From positions 1 through 64,000 of the forward strand of contig CAVUUF010000015.1 in the NCBI GenBank assembly GCA_963744575.1: a stretch of DNA of 64,000 nt. The letters run 5' to 3'. The translations under genes and the position numbers were made by a program. Below, piece after piece: positions 53,009 to 60,341 of the stretch. Under the pieces are notes generated by a model, which had not been told where the DNA came from, ran no database searches, and was given only the letters and a program-made list of their open reading frames with translations. The DNA is from Palsa-504 sp963744575. GTDB taxonomy: Bacteria > Actinomycetota > Actinomycetes > Streptosporangiales > Streptosporangiaceae. Positions within the stretch are counted from its first letter, which is position 1; every line of letters starts with the position of its first letter.

Positions 53009-53335
53009 ATGAGTGTTAGCACGGGCGACACGGAAGACAGCGGGCAGAACACGGGAGTGTCTAACCCTCCTGAATCTGGCGCGTATGAGGATCCCTTCCA
53101 CCCGCAGGTCTGTCGGGACGATGTGCCCGACCTCGACCCTTCACACATCGCGCCAGGCGACATGCCGCAGCCAGGCGACATGCCGCAGACAACCATGGGT
53201 CCCCCCACCGGGCCGCCGTCGTCCCCTGGCGAGTATCCAGAGTCTGATCTGGACAGGGAACTGAAGAACACGGACCCAAGCGAAGTCGACGATAGGAGGT
53301 ACGAGCCCGACCCGAACCTGGAAGCAGGGGACTAG
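53009..53335 (+). CDS. Acidic proline-rich hypothetical protein
   Basis: A 108-residue protein from ATG 53009, which has GGAAGG about 7 bases upstream. It is rich in Asp, Glu, Pro and Gly with almost no hydrophobic core, so it is probably disordered. A tandem PGDMPQ PGDMPQ comes from an exact 18-bp duplication (53153-53170 and 53171-53188). The C-terminus is YEPDPNLEAGD. No known family; no membrane segment or signal. It lies on the island upstream of, and convergent with, the MACPF-like gene. Confidence 0.5.
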   Translation: MSVSTGDTEDSGQNTGVSNPPESGAYEDPFHPQVCRDDVPDLDPSHIAPGDMPQPGDMPQTTMGPPTGPPSSPGEYPESDLDRELKNTDPSEVDDRRYEPDPNLEAGD

Positions 53336-53672
53336 AATCGCCCGTCCAATCGGTTTTCCTGCCCGCCTTGGCTCGTCAAGTATGCTGCGCAACTCACGGA
53401 TGGCGTAGCTGGGCCAAGTGAGGATCAAAATGACCTGTCAATGAGAAGCGTTGACTCTCAAGACTTGGGATAAGACGCTCGCCGTTGGTCAGTGATCAAG
53501 CTGCTTTTGACGATGCTGCCCTGGCACGTTAATGACACGGCGGTCTCGCTGGGTGCCCAGTCCAGGTGCCTGATAAAGGCGAATCTTGACCTCACCCGGT
53601 GCCTCCTCAACATGGCCAGAAGCAGCCTGATGGCATCACGCCGAGCTCGCTAGGCACAGGTTGTTCGTGCGT
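53336..53672. other. Intergenic stretch between convergent genes
   Basis: About 340 bases with no family-like ORF. No strong hairpin or repeat stands out. Confidence 0.4.
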
Positions 53673-55061
53673 TCAGCTTCCGGTAGGCGGCATGAACACT
53701 CCCAGGTGTCCGACGCGGCTGCCCTGGAAGATCATGACCTTCAGGTTGTTGAGGTCGGGGGCGGCGGCGACCGGGTTGGTTGTCACGGTGACGGTGCTGC
53801 CTTCTGCGACGGCGGTCCCGGCAGGCGGGACGACGGACAGTACTTTGAAGTCCCCGGGTGGCAGCGGGGCCTCCTGCTGGGCTGGGGTCAGCCCGGCGGC
53901 GACGAGGGTGGCCTGGCAGGCGGTCCACGTTGGGGCGGCCGTCACGTCGGGCACCGTGACGGTCTTGCCGGCTTTCGGGACCGGCATCGGGTTGGGCATG
54001 ACGGCCTGGCCGAAGCTGGTGCCTTCCTGGGCGGCCAGGTCGGCGGGCAGGACGGCGGTGCCGGGAGAGTTCATTGCGCGGCTGGCGCAGCGGGCGATCA
54101 GGTCCAGGTCGGCCTGGGTGGCCTGGGAGGCGGCGCGGATGGCGGCAGGGTCCACGCCGGACCAGTCGTACTTGCCGCTGTTGTCGGTCACGTACTGGAG
54201 CAGGTTGAGCTGGTCCAGCAGCACGCTGCGGCGGCGCGCGCAGAAGACGATGACGTCTTGGGCGTGCTCGACGTCGGCGGCGTTGGGTGGTATCGGGCCC
54301 TGGGCGATGGTGACCGGGTCCAGGGTGATGACGTAGGGCAGTGCAACCTGGTCGGGGCTGGTCTGGAAGCTCTGCACGAACCGGTTGGCGTTGTCCAGCA
54401 GCTGGACCGGATCGGTCGGGTCGGTGATCGCCAGGTCGGTCGGGCCGCCCTCGTGGTGCATCTGGACGAAGACCTCGCTGCGGGTGTTTTTGGTGGCGGT
54501 TGCGAACTTGGTCTTGGCGTCTGCTGAGAATGCCCCGTAGGAGCCCTGCAGCTCGGCGGAGATCTGCTCGGACTCTTCTGTGCTGGCGGTGTCGACCCGC
54601 AACACGCCGACGAACAGGCCGCCGCGCGAGATGCCGCGTACGAACATGTTCCCGTACCGGGCCGCGAAGATGTCGGGCTTGTCGACCAGGGCGGCCGCGT
54701 CGGCGGTGAGCGCGGGTTCGTCGATCGACAAGAACGCCAGGTCGACCCGGGCGGTCACCGACATGAACAGTGAGCTGGACTGCACCTTGGAGTTCTTGGC
54801 GAAGGAGAACCGGGCCGATACGCCCGCGCCGAACGACGCGCAGCCATAGCTGGCCTCCACATCCACCCCCAGCGACTGCTCCAGCTCGCTGGTGCTGTGT
54901 ATCCGCTGCACCTCGAAGTTGACCGTGCTGCCAGCCGCCTGCTGCACCGTGGTGGCGGCCCCCTGCACAACCTTCCCCATCGGGCTGCCAGAGGCCAGGT
55001 CGGCGCCAATACCGAAGTCATACCCCGGCAGATACGGGACAGTAATCTGATGCACAGCCAT
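53673..55061 (-). CDS. MACPF-like protein with a PASTA domain
   Basis: A 462-residue protein. The signature Y-G-x2-F-x6-G-G of MACPF/CDC-type pore formers is met by YGNMFVRGISRGG at residues 136-148, in a context of SYGCASFGAGVSARFSFAKN and LQGSYGAFSADAKTKFATAT, where two segments rich in small and polar residues could be the membrane-inserting helices. Residues 367-429 form a PASTA repeat (KTVTVPDVTAAPTWTACQAT, then VVPPAGTAVAEGSTVTVTT), which binds peptidoglycan or muropeptides in other proteins. There is no signal peptide. Start ATG 55061 has GAGGGGG upstream. The MACPF match is short, so the fold is a proposal. Confidence 0.6.
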   Translation of the reverse strand: MAVHQITVPYLPGYDFGIGADLASGSPMGKVVQGAATTVQQAAGSTVNFEVQRIHSTSELEQSLGVDVEASYGCASFGAGVSARFSFAKNSKVQSSSLFMSVTARVDLAFLSIDEPALTADAAALVDKPDIFAARYGNMFVRGISRGGLFVGVLRVDTASTEESEQISAELQGSYGAFSADAKTKFATATKNTRSEVFVQMHHEGGPTDLAITDPTDPVQLLDNANRFVQSFQTSPDQVALPYVITLDPVTIAQGPIPPNAADVEHAQDVIVFCARRRSVLLDQLNLLQYVTDNSGKYDWSGVDPAAIRAASQATQADLDLIARCASRAMNSPGTAVLPADLAAQEGTSFGQAVMPNPMPVPKAGKTVTVPDVTAAPTWTACQATLVAAGLTPAQQEAPLPPGDFKVLSVVPPAGTAVAEGSTVTVTTNPVAAAPDLNNLKVMIFQGSRVGHLGVFMPPTGS

Positions 55062-56145
55062 CTGCGGCCCCCTCATGCGCGCTTCCTTGATGAACCGGCT
55101 CGAGGCAGACTGTAGATGCCATGAAGCCGCGCCGGGGCACAGCCACCCGCGCGGGCGTGATCAGGTGCGTTTCCTCTGCATTAGTAGCAGAGGGTCCCGG
55201 TGTGCAGATGAAGCGAAGATGGTGTGGAGATCGTGTGGAGATTGTGTGGAGAAGGCCGCTGGCGTACAGCGGCTGACTCAGGCTGACTGCTGCTCAAACC
55301 TGACGCCGACTCCGGGATGCTGTTGGTGTGCTCGGTGAGCACACCACTGCGGGCAACATACTTAGGGACAGGTTACCAAGCTTCCGTTGACCGCTCCGTT
55401 CAGCCGGGATGGTAGGCGTCCGGCATGCACGGCACTGTGGGACCTCGGCCGATGCGGCACCTATGATGTGGGCCGTTGCCTGGACCTGGCTTGTTTCCTC
55501 ATAGCTGCCGTGCCCATGGGAACAGTTGCCGTGTCAAGGGATCGCGAAGCGATCGCCTGCGACGCCGTAGGCACCTTTGACGTGGTGGCCGTGACTGGGA
55601 CAAGAAAGCGGCCGTGTTGCAAGTCCGCGATGGTGCCGAGGTCAGTTTGATCAGCGTAGCTGAAAGCCCGAAGGCGCGCCCGCGCCGGGCGGGCGCCCCA
55701 GCGCTGAGCCCGGTGGCGGGGCGCGCCAGCGGCGCCGCGCAGCGGCGCCGCCTTGATCAAATACGGCTAAATTCGGCAACGCAGCGCAGGGACAAGCGCA
55801 GGGACAAGACGACAACTAGACGATCAGCTACGTGCGAGCCTGGTCCTGCGCACAGACCTGCGGCTACGAAGGCTTCGCCTCACCCCTCTCCAGTCATGGG
55901 AAATTCATGGTTGCCAGCCGCCGTAACCGCCTGACCAGACAAAATACGCAATAGTCGGTCGCAGGAAAGAGATTCTATTTAGCCGCTTGAGCAGCACTTA
56001 CAGCGTTTTCATCCGCATTGTGGCTGATTGCGGTTGAAGACTAGACAAACTCAGGCGAAGTCAAGCCTACGGGCACGCGTCCGTTGCCTCGTCCCCGTGT
56101 TCGGGTGCTCGGGGCCCGCGGGCACATGGCCCGCGGGCACTTGGG
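55062..56145. other. Non-coding right flank of the island
   Basis: Just over 1 kb without a convincing gene. Notable items: short repeats of agattgtgtggag type near 55225-55245, a GC-rich inverted-repeat-like block agcggcgccgcgcagcggcg near 55732-55752, and a doubled ggcccgcgggcac at 56113-56125 and 56128-56140 next to the ssb stop, which can fold as a terminator. The AT content around 55930-56040 is raised. Confidence 0.45.
56113..56140 (-). terminator. Repeated palindrome after ssb
   Basis: Two copies of ggcccgcgggcac, each containing the self-complementary gcccgcgggc, lie 6 and 21 bases beyond the ssb stop. Either copy, or the two together, can form a stable hairpin that may end ssb transcription. 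Confidence 0.45.
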
Positions 56146-56718
56146 TCAGAAGGGCGTCGCGGGCACGGGGGGCTGGATGGCCTCGTCCGCTGCCTGGTCC
56201 TCCGGGCCGAGCCCGGCGTCTTCCAGGTCCCGGCCCAGCTGCTCGATCGCGGCCTCGTCGAGGATGTCGTCCGGCTCCCCGGACAGGCCGGTGTCCTCCG
56301 GGCTCGCGTCGGACTCCTCGTCCGGCAGCTCGTCTTCGGTGTTGACCCGCTGCGGCCGCGGGCGCATGTAGTTGGCCGGTCCCCGGCTCAGGTCATGTCC
56401 CACGGTGTCCGCCGTGATCTCGATCGAGGTCCTGAGCTGGCCGTTCTTGTCCTCAAAGGTGCTGGTCCTGAACCGCCCCTTGACGATGACCGGATCGCCC
56501 TTGTGCAGGCTCGCCCGGACGTGCTCGGCCAGCCTGCTCCAGCAGCTGATGTTGTAATACGACGTCTCGGAATCCTGCCACTGCCCGGTTTCGCGGTCAC
56601 GGTACCGGGGCGTGGTGCCCACCCGGACCTTGGTGAGCAGCTTGCCGGTCGTGGTGGTGCGAATGTTCGGGTCCTGGGCCACGAAGCCGACGAGGGTCAC
56701 GTATCCGCCCTGGCTCAT
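56146..56718 (-). CDS. ssb: Single-stranded DNA-binding protein
   Basis: OB-fold protein of 190 residues. The start ATG 56718 (MSQGGYVTLVGFVAQDPNIR) follows GAGGAGGAAAG; the longer frame upstream is not conserved. The OB domain spans residues 1-105 (ETSYYNISCWSRLAEHVRAS, then LHKGDPVIVKGRF). A long acidic linker (EDELPDEESDASPEDTG) leads to the end PPVPATPF. The family's usual acidic tip DDDIPF, which recruits repair proteins, is weakened here, keeping only the final Pro-Phe. This agrees with a second, paralogous SSB of actinomycetes. Two DnaA-box sequences lie about 100 bases upstream. Confidence 0.93.
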   Translation of the reverse strand: MSQGGYVTLVGFVAQDPNIRTTTTGKLLTKVRVGTTPRYRDRETGQWQDSETSYYNISCWSRLAEHVRASLHKGDPVIVKGRFRTSTFEDKNGQLRTSIEITADTVGHDLSRGPANYMRPRPQRVNTEDELPDEESDASPEDTGLSGEPDDILDEAAIEQLGRDLEDAGLGPEDQAADEAIQPPVPATPF

Positions 56719-56809
56719 CTTTCCTCCTCGGGATCCCGGCGGCCCGACGCCACCGGTTCCCTTCACCGTGCCTGGCCGCGCGTCCCCGTCACCGGCTCCG
56801 CCGCTTCCC

Positions 56810-56848
56810 TGTGGATAACTTTCACCACGGCATGCCGCCTGTGGATAA
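56810..56848. promoter_or_regulatory. Two perfect DnaA boxes upstream of ssb
   Basis: TGTGGATAA (reverse complement TTATCCACA) occurs at 56810-56818 and 56840-56848, 30 bases apart and in the same orientation, each within cctgtggataact. They lie 92-130 bases before the ssb ATG, in the likely promoter. No further boxes or AT-rich unwinding region were found, so this is a regulatory pair and not an origin. Confidence 0.6.
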
Positions 56849-56902
56849 CTATTTGCCAACCGCAACCTCGTGCGGAAGGATGCGCGCCCGGCTTCAGGGG
56901 GG

Positions 56903-57694
56903 TTAGAGGCGGTTGAGGCGGGTTACTTCTTCGGGGGTTAGGGAGAAGCTGAAGAGGTCGAAGTTCTGCTCGATGCGTTCGGGGCGGGCGGACTTGGGGA
57001 TGACGATGACGCCGATCTCGAGGTGCCAGCGCAGGACCACCTGGGCGGGGGTGACGCCGTACTTGGCGGCGATCTCGGCCAGCGTGCGGTCGCGCAGCCG
57101 GGTGCCCTTGAGCGGGCTGTAGCCCTCGACGGCCACGCCGCGTTCGGCGTGCGCGGCCAGCAGGTCAGCGTCGTAACGGGACGGGCTCCACGGGATCTGG
57201 TTGACCGCGGGCCCGTGCCCACCTCCCCTCCCCCCTTCACTTGTCGCCTCGATCAGCTCGTCGATCTGGCTCACGCTGTAGTTGCTCACGCCGACCGCGC
57301 GGGCCAGCCCCTGGTCCCTGACCGCGAGGAAGTCCCGCCACAGCGGCACCAGGTTCCGGCCCCGCGGCGGCCAGTGCACCAGCCACAGGTCCACGTAATC
57401 GGTGCGGAGCGCCTTCAGGCTCTCGGCGATGATGGCTTGGGCACGCCCCGCGTCGCCCGGCGGCAGCTTGGTGGTGACGAACACGTCGGCCCGGTCCACG
57501 CCGCTGTCGGCGATAGCACGGCCGACCTGTTCCTCGTTGCGGTACATGGTGGCGGTGTCGATGTGCCGGTAGCCAACCTGCAGGGCGTGCCGGGTGGCCT
57601 CGTAGGCGAGCTGGCCCCGCAGCTGCCAGGTGCCGAAGCCGACCATCGGTATCGTGACAACCGGGCCCAGGTCCACGGTGGGGATATCGGTCAT
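56903..57694 (-). CDS. Aldo/keto reductase
   Basis: NADPH-dependent carbonyl reductase of 263 residues resembling 2,5-diketo-D-gluconate reductases. Catalytic Asp and Tyr are in YRHIDTATMYRNEEQVG, Lys in VFVTTKLPPGD, His in LWLVHWPP; the cofactor site is IPKSARPERIEQNFDLFSF. Between SQIDELIEAT and GPAVNQIPWSP there is an extra GSEGGRGGGHG-like glycine-rich insert, where relatives have a short turn (usually xxTGxxPAVNQ). The insert is in frame and may be tolerated. Monocistronic. Confidence 0.92.
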   Translation of the reverse strand: MTDIPTVDLGPVVTIPMVGFGTWQLRGQLAYEATRHALQVGYRHIDTATMYRNEEQVGRAIADSGVDRADVFVTTKLPPGDAGRAQAIIAESLKALRTDYVDLWLVHWPPRGRNLVPLWRDFLAVRDQGLARAVGVSNYSVSQIDELIEATSEGGRGGGHGPAVNQIPWSPSRYDADLLAAHAERGVAVEGYSPLKGTRLRDRTLAEIAAKYGVTPAQVVLRWHLEIGVIVIPKSARPERIEQNFDLFSFSLTPEEVTRLNRL

Positions 57695-57723
57695 GGGTCC
57701 ATTGTCGCAAGGGCGGGTGACGG

Positions 57724-59136
57724 CTAGCCGAGGACGGCGCGGATGGTGCGGGCGAGCTCGGCGGGGACGTCCGGGACCAGCAGGTGAACGCCGTCGCGGA
57801 CCACGTCGCGGCCGGCGATCACCACGGTGCGGATGTCGGCGGCGGAGGCGGCGAAGACCGCGGTCTCCAGGGCCACGTCGCCCGGGGCGCCCGCGGTCCG
57901 CAGGCTATCCAGCGACACGGTGACCAGGTCGGCCCACGCTCCGGGCGCGATCTCCCCGGCGTCCGGCCAGCCCAGGCTGGTGTGCCCGGCACAGGTGGCG
58001 GCGCGCAGCAGCGCGTCGGCGGCGAATTGGCCGCGCGCCCGGCGGGCGAGGCGTTCGGCGTACTCGACCCCGCGGGCCTCCTCCAGGATATCGACCACGG
58101 CGTGGCTGTCGCTGCCCAGGGTGAGCGTGCACCCGGCCGCGGCCAGCGCGCGGGCCGGGGCGAGGCCGTCACCGAGGTCACGTTCGGTGGTGGGGCAGAG
58201 GCAGGCGAACACCTGGCTGCCGCCAAGCAGTTCGGTGTCGGCGGCCGAGACGTGGGTGGCGTGCACCACGGTGGTCCGCGGGGCGAGCACGTCCTGGTCG
58301 TACAGCAGCCGGGCCGGCGAGACGCCGTAGACCGCCTGGCAGGCGTCGTTCTCGCCGCGCTGTTCGGACATGTGCGCGTGCAGCGGCGCACCCCTGCGGC
58401 CGGCCCAGGCCACGACCGGGTGCATCTGCTCCGGCGGCACCGCGCGGACCGAGTGGATGGCCGCGCCGGCCCGCGCCTGCGGCGCGAGCATCCCGTGCTC
58501 GTCCGGGCCGAGCTCCTCGACCCGCTCCGCCCACCGCGACCCGTCGCCGTCGCTGAACCGGACCTGCGGCCCGGCCAGCGGCAGCACCCCGGACCGGTCC
58601 AGGCCGCCGGACAGGTAGCAGGCATCGAGCAGGGTGATGCGCAGGCCGGCCTCGGTCGCGGCCCGGACCAGGGCGCGGCCCATGGCGTTCGGGTCGGCGT
58701 AGGGCTTGCCGCCCGGCTGGTGATGCACGTAGTGGAACTCGCCCACGCAGCTGATCCCGGCCAGCGTCATCTCGGCGAAGGTGGCGCGGGCCAGGTCCAG
58801 GTAGCTGTCGGGGTCGAGCCGCGCCGCGACCTGGTACATCCGCTCGCGCCAGGTCCAGAACGTGCCGCGGTCGGCCTGGGTGGTGCCGCGCAGGGCGCGG
58901 TGGAAGGCGTGCGAGTGCGCGTTGGCGAAGCCGGGCAGGGTGAGGCCGCGGAGACGCTCGGCATCGGATGGGGCTGACGGAGTTGGCGGGGCTGTAGGGC
59001 CCTCAGCGGCTGCGGGGGTGTCGGGAGTCACCTCGGTGAAGCGGTCGCCGGCGGCTTCGATCAGGACGTTGCGGCACAGGCCTCGGGTGGGAAGCCAGGC
59101 GAGGTCGGCCAGCCAGCGGCGGGGGGTGGGGGTCAC
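57724..59136 (-). CDS. hutF: Formimidoylglutamate deiminase
   Basis: Amidohydrolase-superfamily enzyme of 470 residues converting N-formimidoyl-L-glutamate to N-formyl-L-glutamate and ammonia in histidine breakdown. Zinc site: HSH in LPGFANAHSHAFHRAL, His in PLHAHMSEQ, His in VVHATHVS, Asp in TLGSDSHAVVDILEEARG. A Pro/Ala-rich insert (AAAEGPTAPPTPSAPS) lies after residue 40. Its ATG overlaps the stop of the M20 gene by four bases, so the hut genes are translated together. Confidence 0.93.
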   Translation of the reverse strand: MTPTPRRWLADLAWLPTRGLCRNVLIEAAGDRFTEVTPDTPAAAEGPTAPPTPSAPSDAERLRGLTLPGFANAHSHAFHRALRGTTQADRGTFWTWRERMYQVAARLDPDSYLDLARATFAEMTLAGISCVGEFHYVHHQPGGKPYADPNAMGRALVRAATEAGLRITLLDACYLSGGLDRSGVLPLAGPQVRFSDGDGSRWAERVEELGPDEHGMLAPQARAGAAIHSVRAVPPEQMHPVVAWAGRRGAPLHAHMSEQRGENDACQAVYGVSPARLLYDQDVLAPRTTVVHATHVSAADTELLGGSQVFACLCPTTERDLGDGLAPARALAAAGCTLTLGSDSHAVVDILEEARGVEYAERLARRARGQFAADALLRAATCAGHTSLGWPDAGEIAPGAWADLVTVSLDSLRTAGAPGDVALETAVFAASAADIRTVVIAGRDVVRDGVHLLVPDVPAELARTIRAVLG

Positions 59137-60341
59137 CCGGCGAGGTCCTCGAGCACCAGGGCGAGGGCGTGCACGCCGGCCTCGCAGTCGGGCAGCCCGG
59201 CGTGCTCGGCCGGGGAATGCGAGACGCCGGTGGGGTTGCGGACGAACAGCATGGCGGTGGGCACCCGGGCGGCCAGGATCGCGGCGTCGTGGCCGGCCCC
59301 GGTGGGCAGCACCGGCGCCTCGATCCCGGCCGCGGCCAGCACCCCGGCGATCCGGTCCCGCAAGCTCTCGTCGAAACGCACCAGCGGAGTGTAGGACTCC
59401 CGCGAGACGGCGAGGGTGACCCCGTGCTCGCCCGCCGCGATCTCGGCGGCCGAACGGATCATGGTGACGGTCTTATCGAGCGCCTCATCGTCCGCGGCCC
59501 TGGCGTCCAGCCAGGCTGTCACCTTCGCGGCGACGCCGTTGACGCCGCCCGGCTCGGCGATGACCTTGCCGAGCGTGGCCAGCGCGCCGCGTTCGGCGGC
59601 GGCGTGGCGGGCGGCCAGCACGGTGCTCGCATAGGGCAGCATCGGGTCGTTCCGGTCGGCGAACCGGGCCGTGCCCGCGTGATCGGCCCGGCCGGTGAAG
59701 TCGAGCCGCCACCGGCCGTGCGGCCAGATGCTCTCGGCGACGCCGAGCGCGGCGCCGAGCGGGGCGAGCGCGCGGCCCTGCTCGACGTGTAGTTCGACCA
59801 CTGCGCCGATGCCGTCCAGCAGGTCCTCGCGGGGGCCGAGCCTGGTCGGGTCGAGGCCCGCGGCGGTCATCGCCGCGGCCAGCGTGACGCCGTCGTCGTC
59901 GCTGAGGGCCCGGGCGGCGTCCGGCTGGATGGCCCCGGTCATCAGGCGGCTGCCCAGGCAGGAGACGCGAAACCGGGCCCCTTCTTCCTCGGTGAAGACC
60001 GCAAGCACCACCGCCCGTTCGGGATGAAAGCCCTTGTCTTTCAGTTCCTCCACGGCGGCCAGCGCCGACGCGACGCCGAGCGGTCCGTCGAAGGCCCCGC
60101 CGTCCGGGACCGAGTCCAGGTGGCTGCCGGTGACGACGGCGTTGGCCCGCTCCGGGCCCCACCAGGCCCACAGGTTGCCGTTGTTGTCCGGCTCCACGGT
60201 GAGGCCGAGGCGTTCCGCGTGCCGGGTGAACCAGGCCCGGCACTGCGCGTCGGCCGCGGCCCATGAATAGCGGCGGTAGCCGCCCGTGCCGGGGTGGCGG
60301 CCGAGCGGCTCGAGCTCGCGCCAGAGCTCCGCGAACGTCAT
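59133..60341 (-). CDS. M20 amidohydrolase, allantoate amidohydrolase-like
   Basis: Metallopeptidase-family hydrolase of 402 residues. Metal ligands: His and Asp in VVTGSHLDSVPDGGAFDGPL, Glu-Glu in VFTEEEGARF, His in GAVVELHVEQG and His in VSHSPAEH. It matches allantoate amidohydrolase / N-carbamoyl-L-amino-acid hydrolase. Its place between hutU and hutF, with four-base overlaps on both sides, suggests that it hydrolyses N-formylglutamate, the product of HutF, in place of HutG. That is inference from position; ureide substrates remain possible. Confidence 0.88.
   Translation of the reverse strand: MTFAELWRELEPLGRHPGTGGYRRYSWAAADAQCRAWFTRHAERLGLTVEPDNNGNLWAWWGPERANAVVTGSHLDSVPDGGAFDGPLGVASALAAVEELKDKGFHPERAVVLAVFTEEEGARFRVSCLGSRLMTGAIQPDAARALSDDDGVTLAAAMTAAGLDPTRLGPREDLLDGIGAVVELHVEQGRALAPLGAALGVAESIWPHGRWRLDFTGRADHAGTARFADRNDPMLPYASTVLAARHAAAERGALATLGKVIAEPGGVNGVAAKVTAWLDARAADDEALDKTVTMIRSAAEIAAGEHGVTLAVSRESYTPLVRFDESLRDRIAGVLAAAGIEAPVLPTGAGHDAAILAARVPTAMLFVRNPTGVSHSPAEHAGLPDCEAGVHALALVLEDLAG

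Noticed and set aside
55461..55760. Possible small gene on the right flank of the island
   Set aside because: Open on several frames because of GC content; the product is Arg/Ala-rich without motif or start signal.
47479..55991. The 13-mer ttagccgcttgag occurs at 47479-47491 and 55979-55991, near the island's recombinase and right edge
   Set aside because: A pair with these limits would exclude the recombinase from the element, and a 13-base match between two places in 64 kb can arise by chance. Not accepted as attL/attR.
56810..56848. Possible replication origin because of two DnaA boxes
   Set aside because: Only two boxes, no dnaA/dnaN neighbours and no AT-rich unwinding region; better explained as regulation of ssb.
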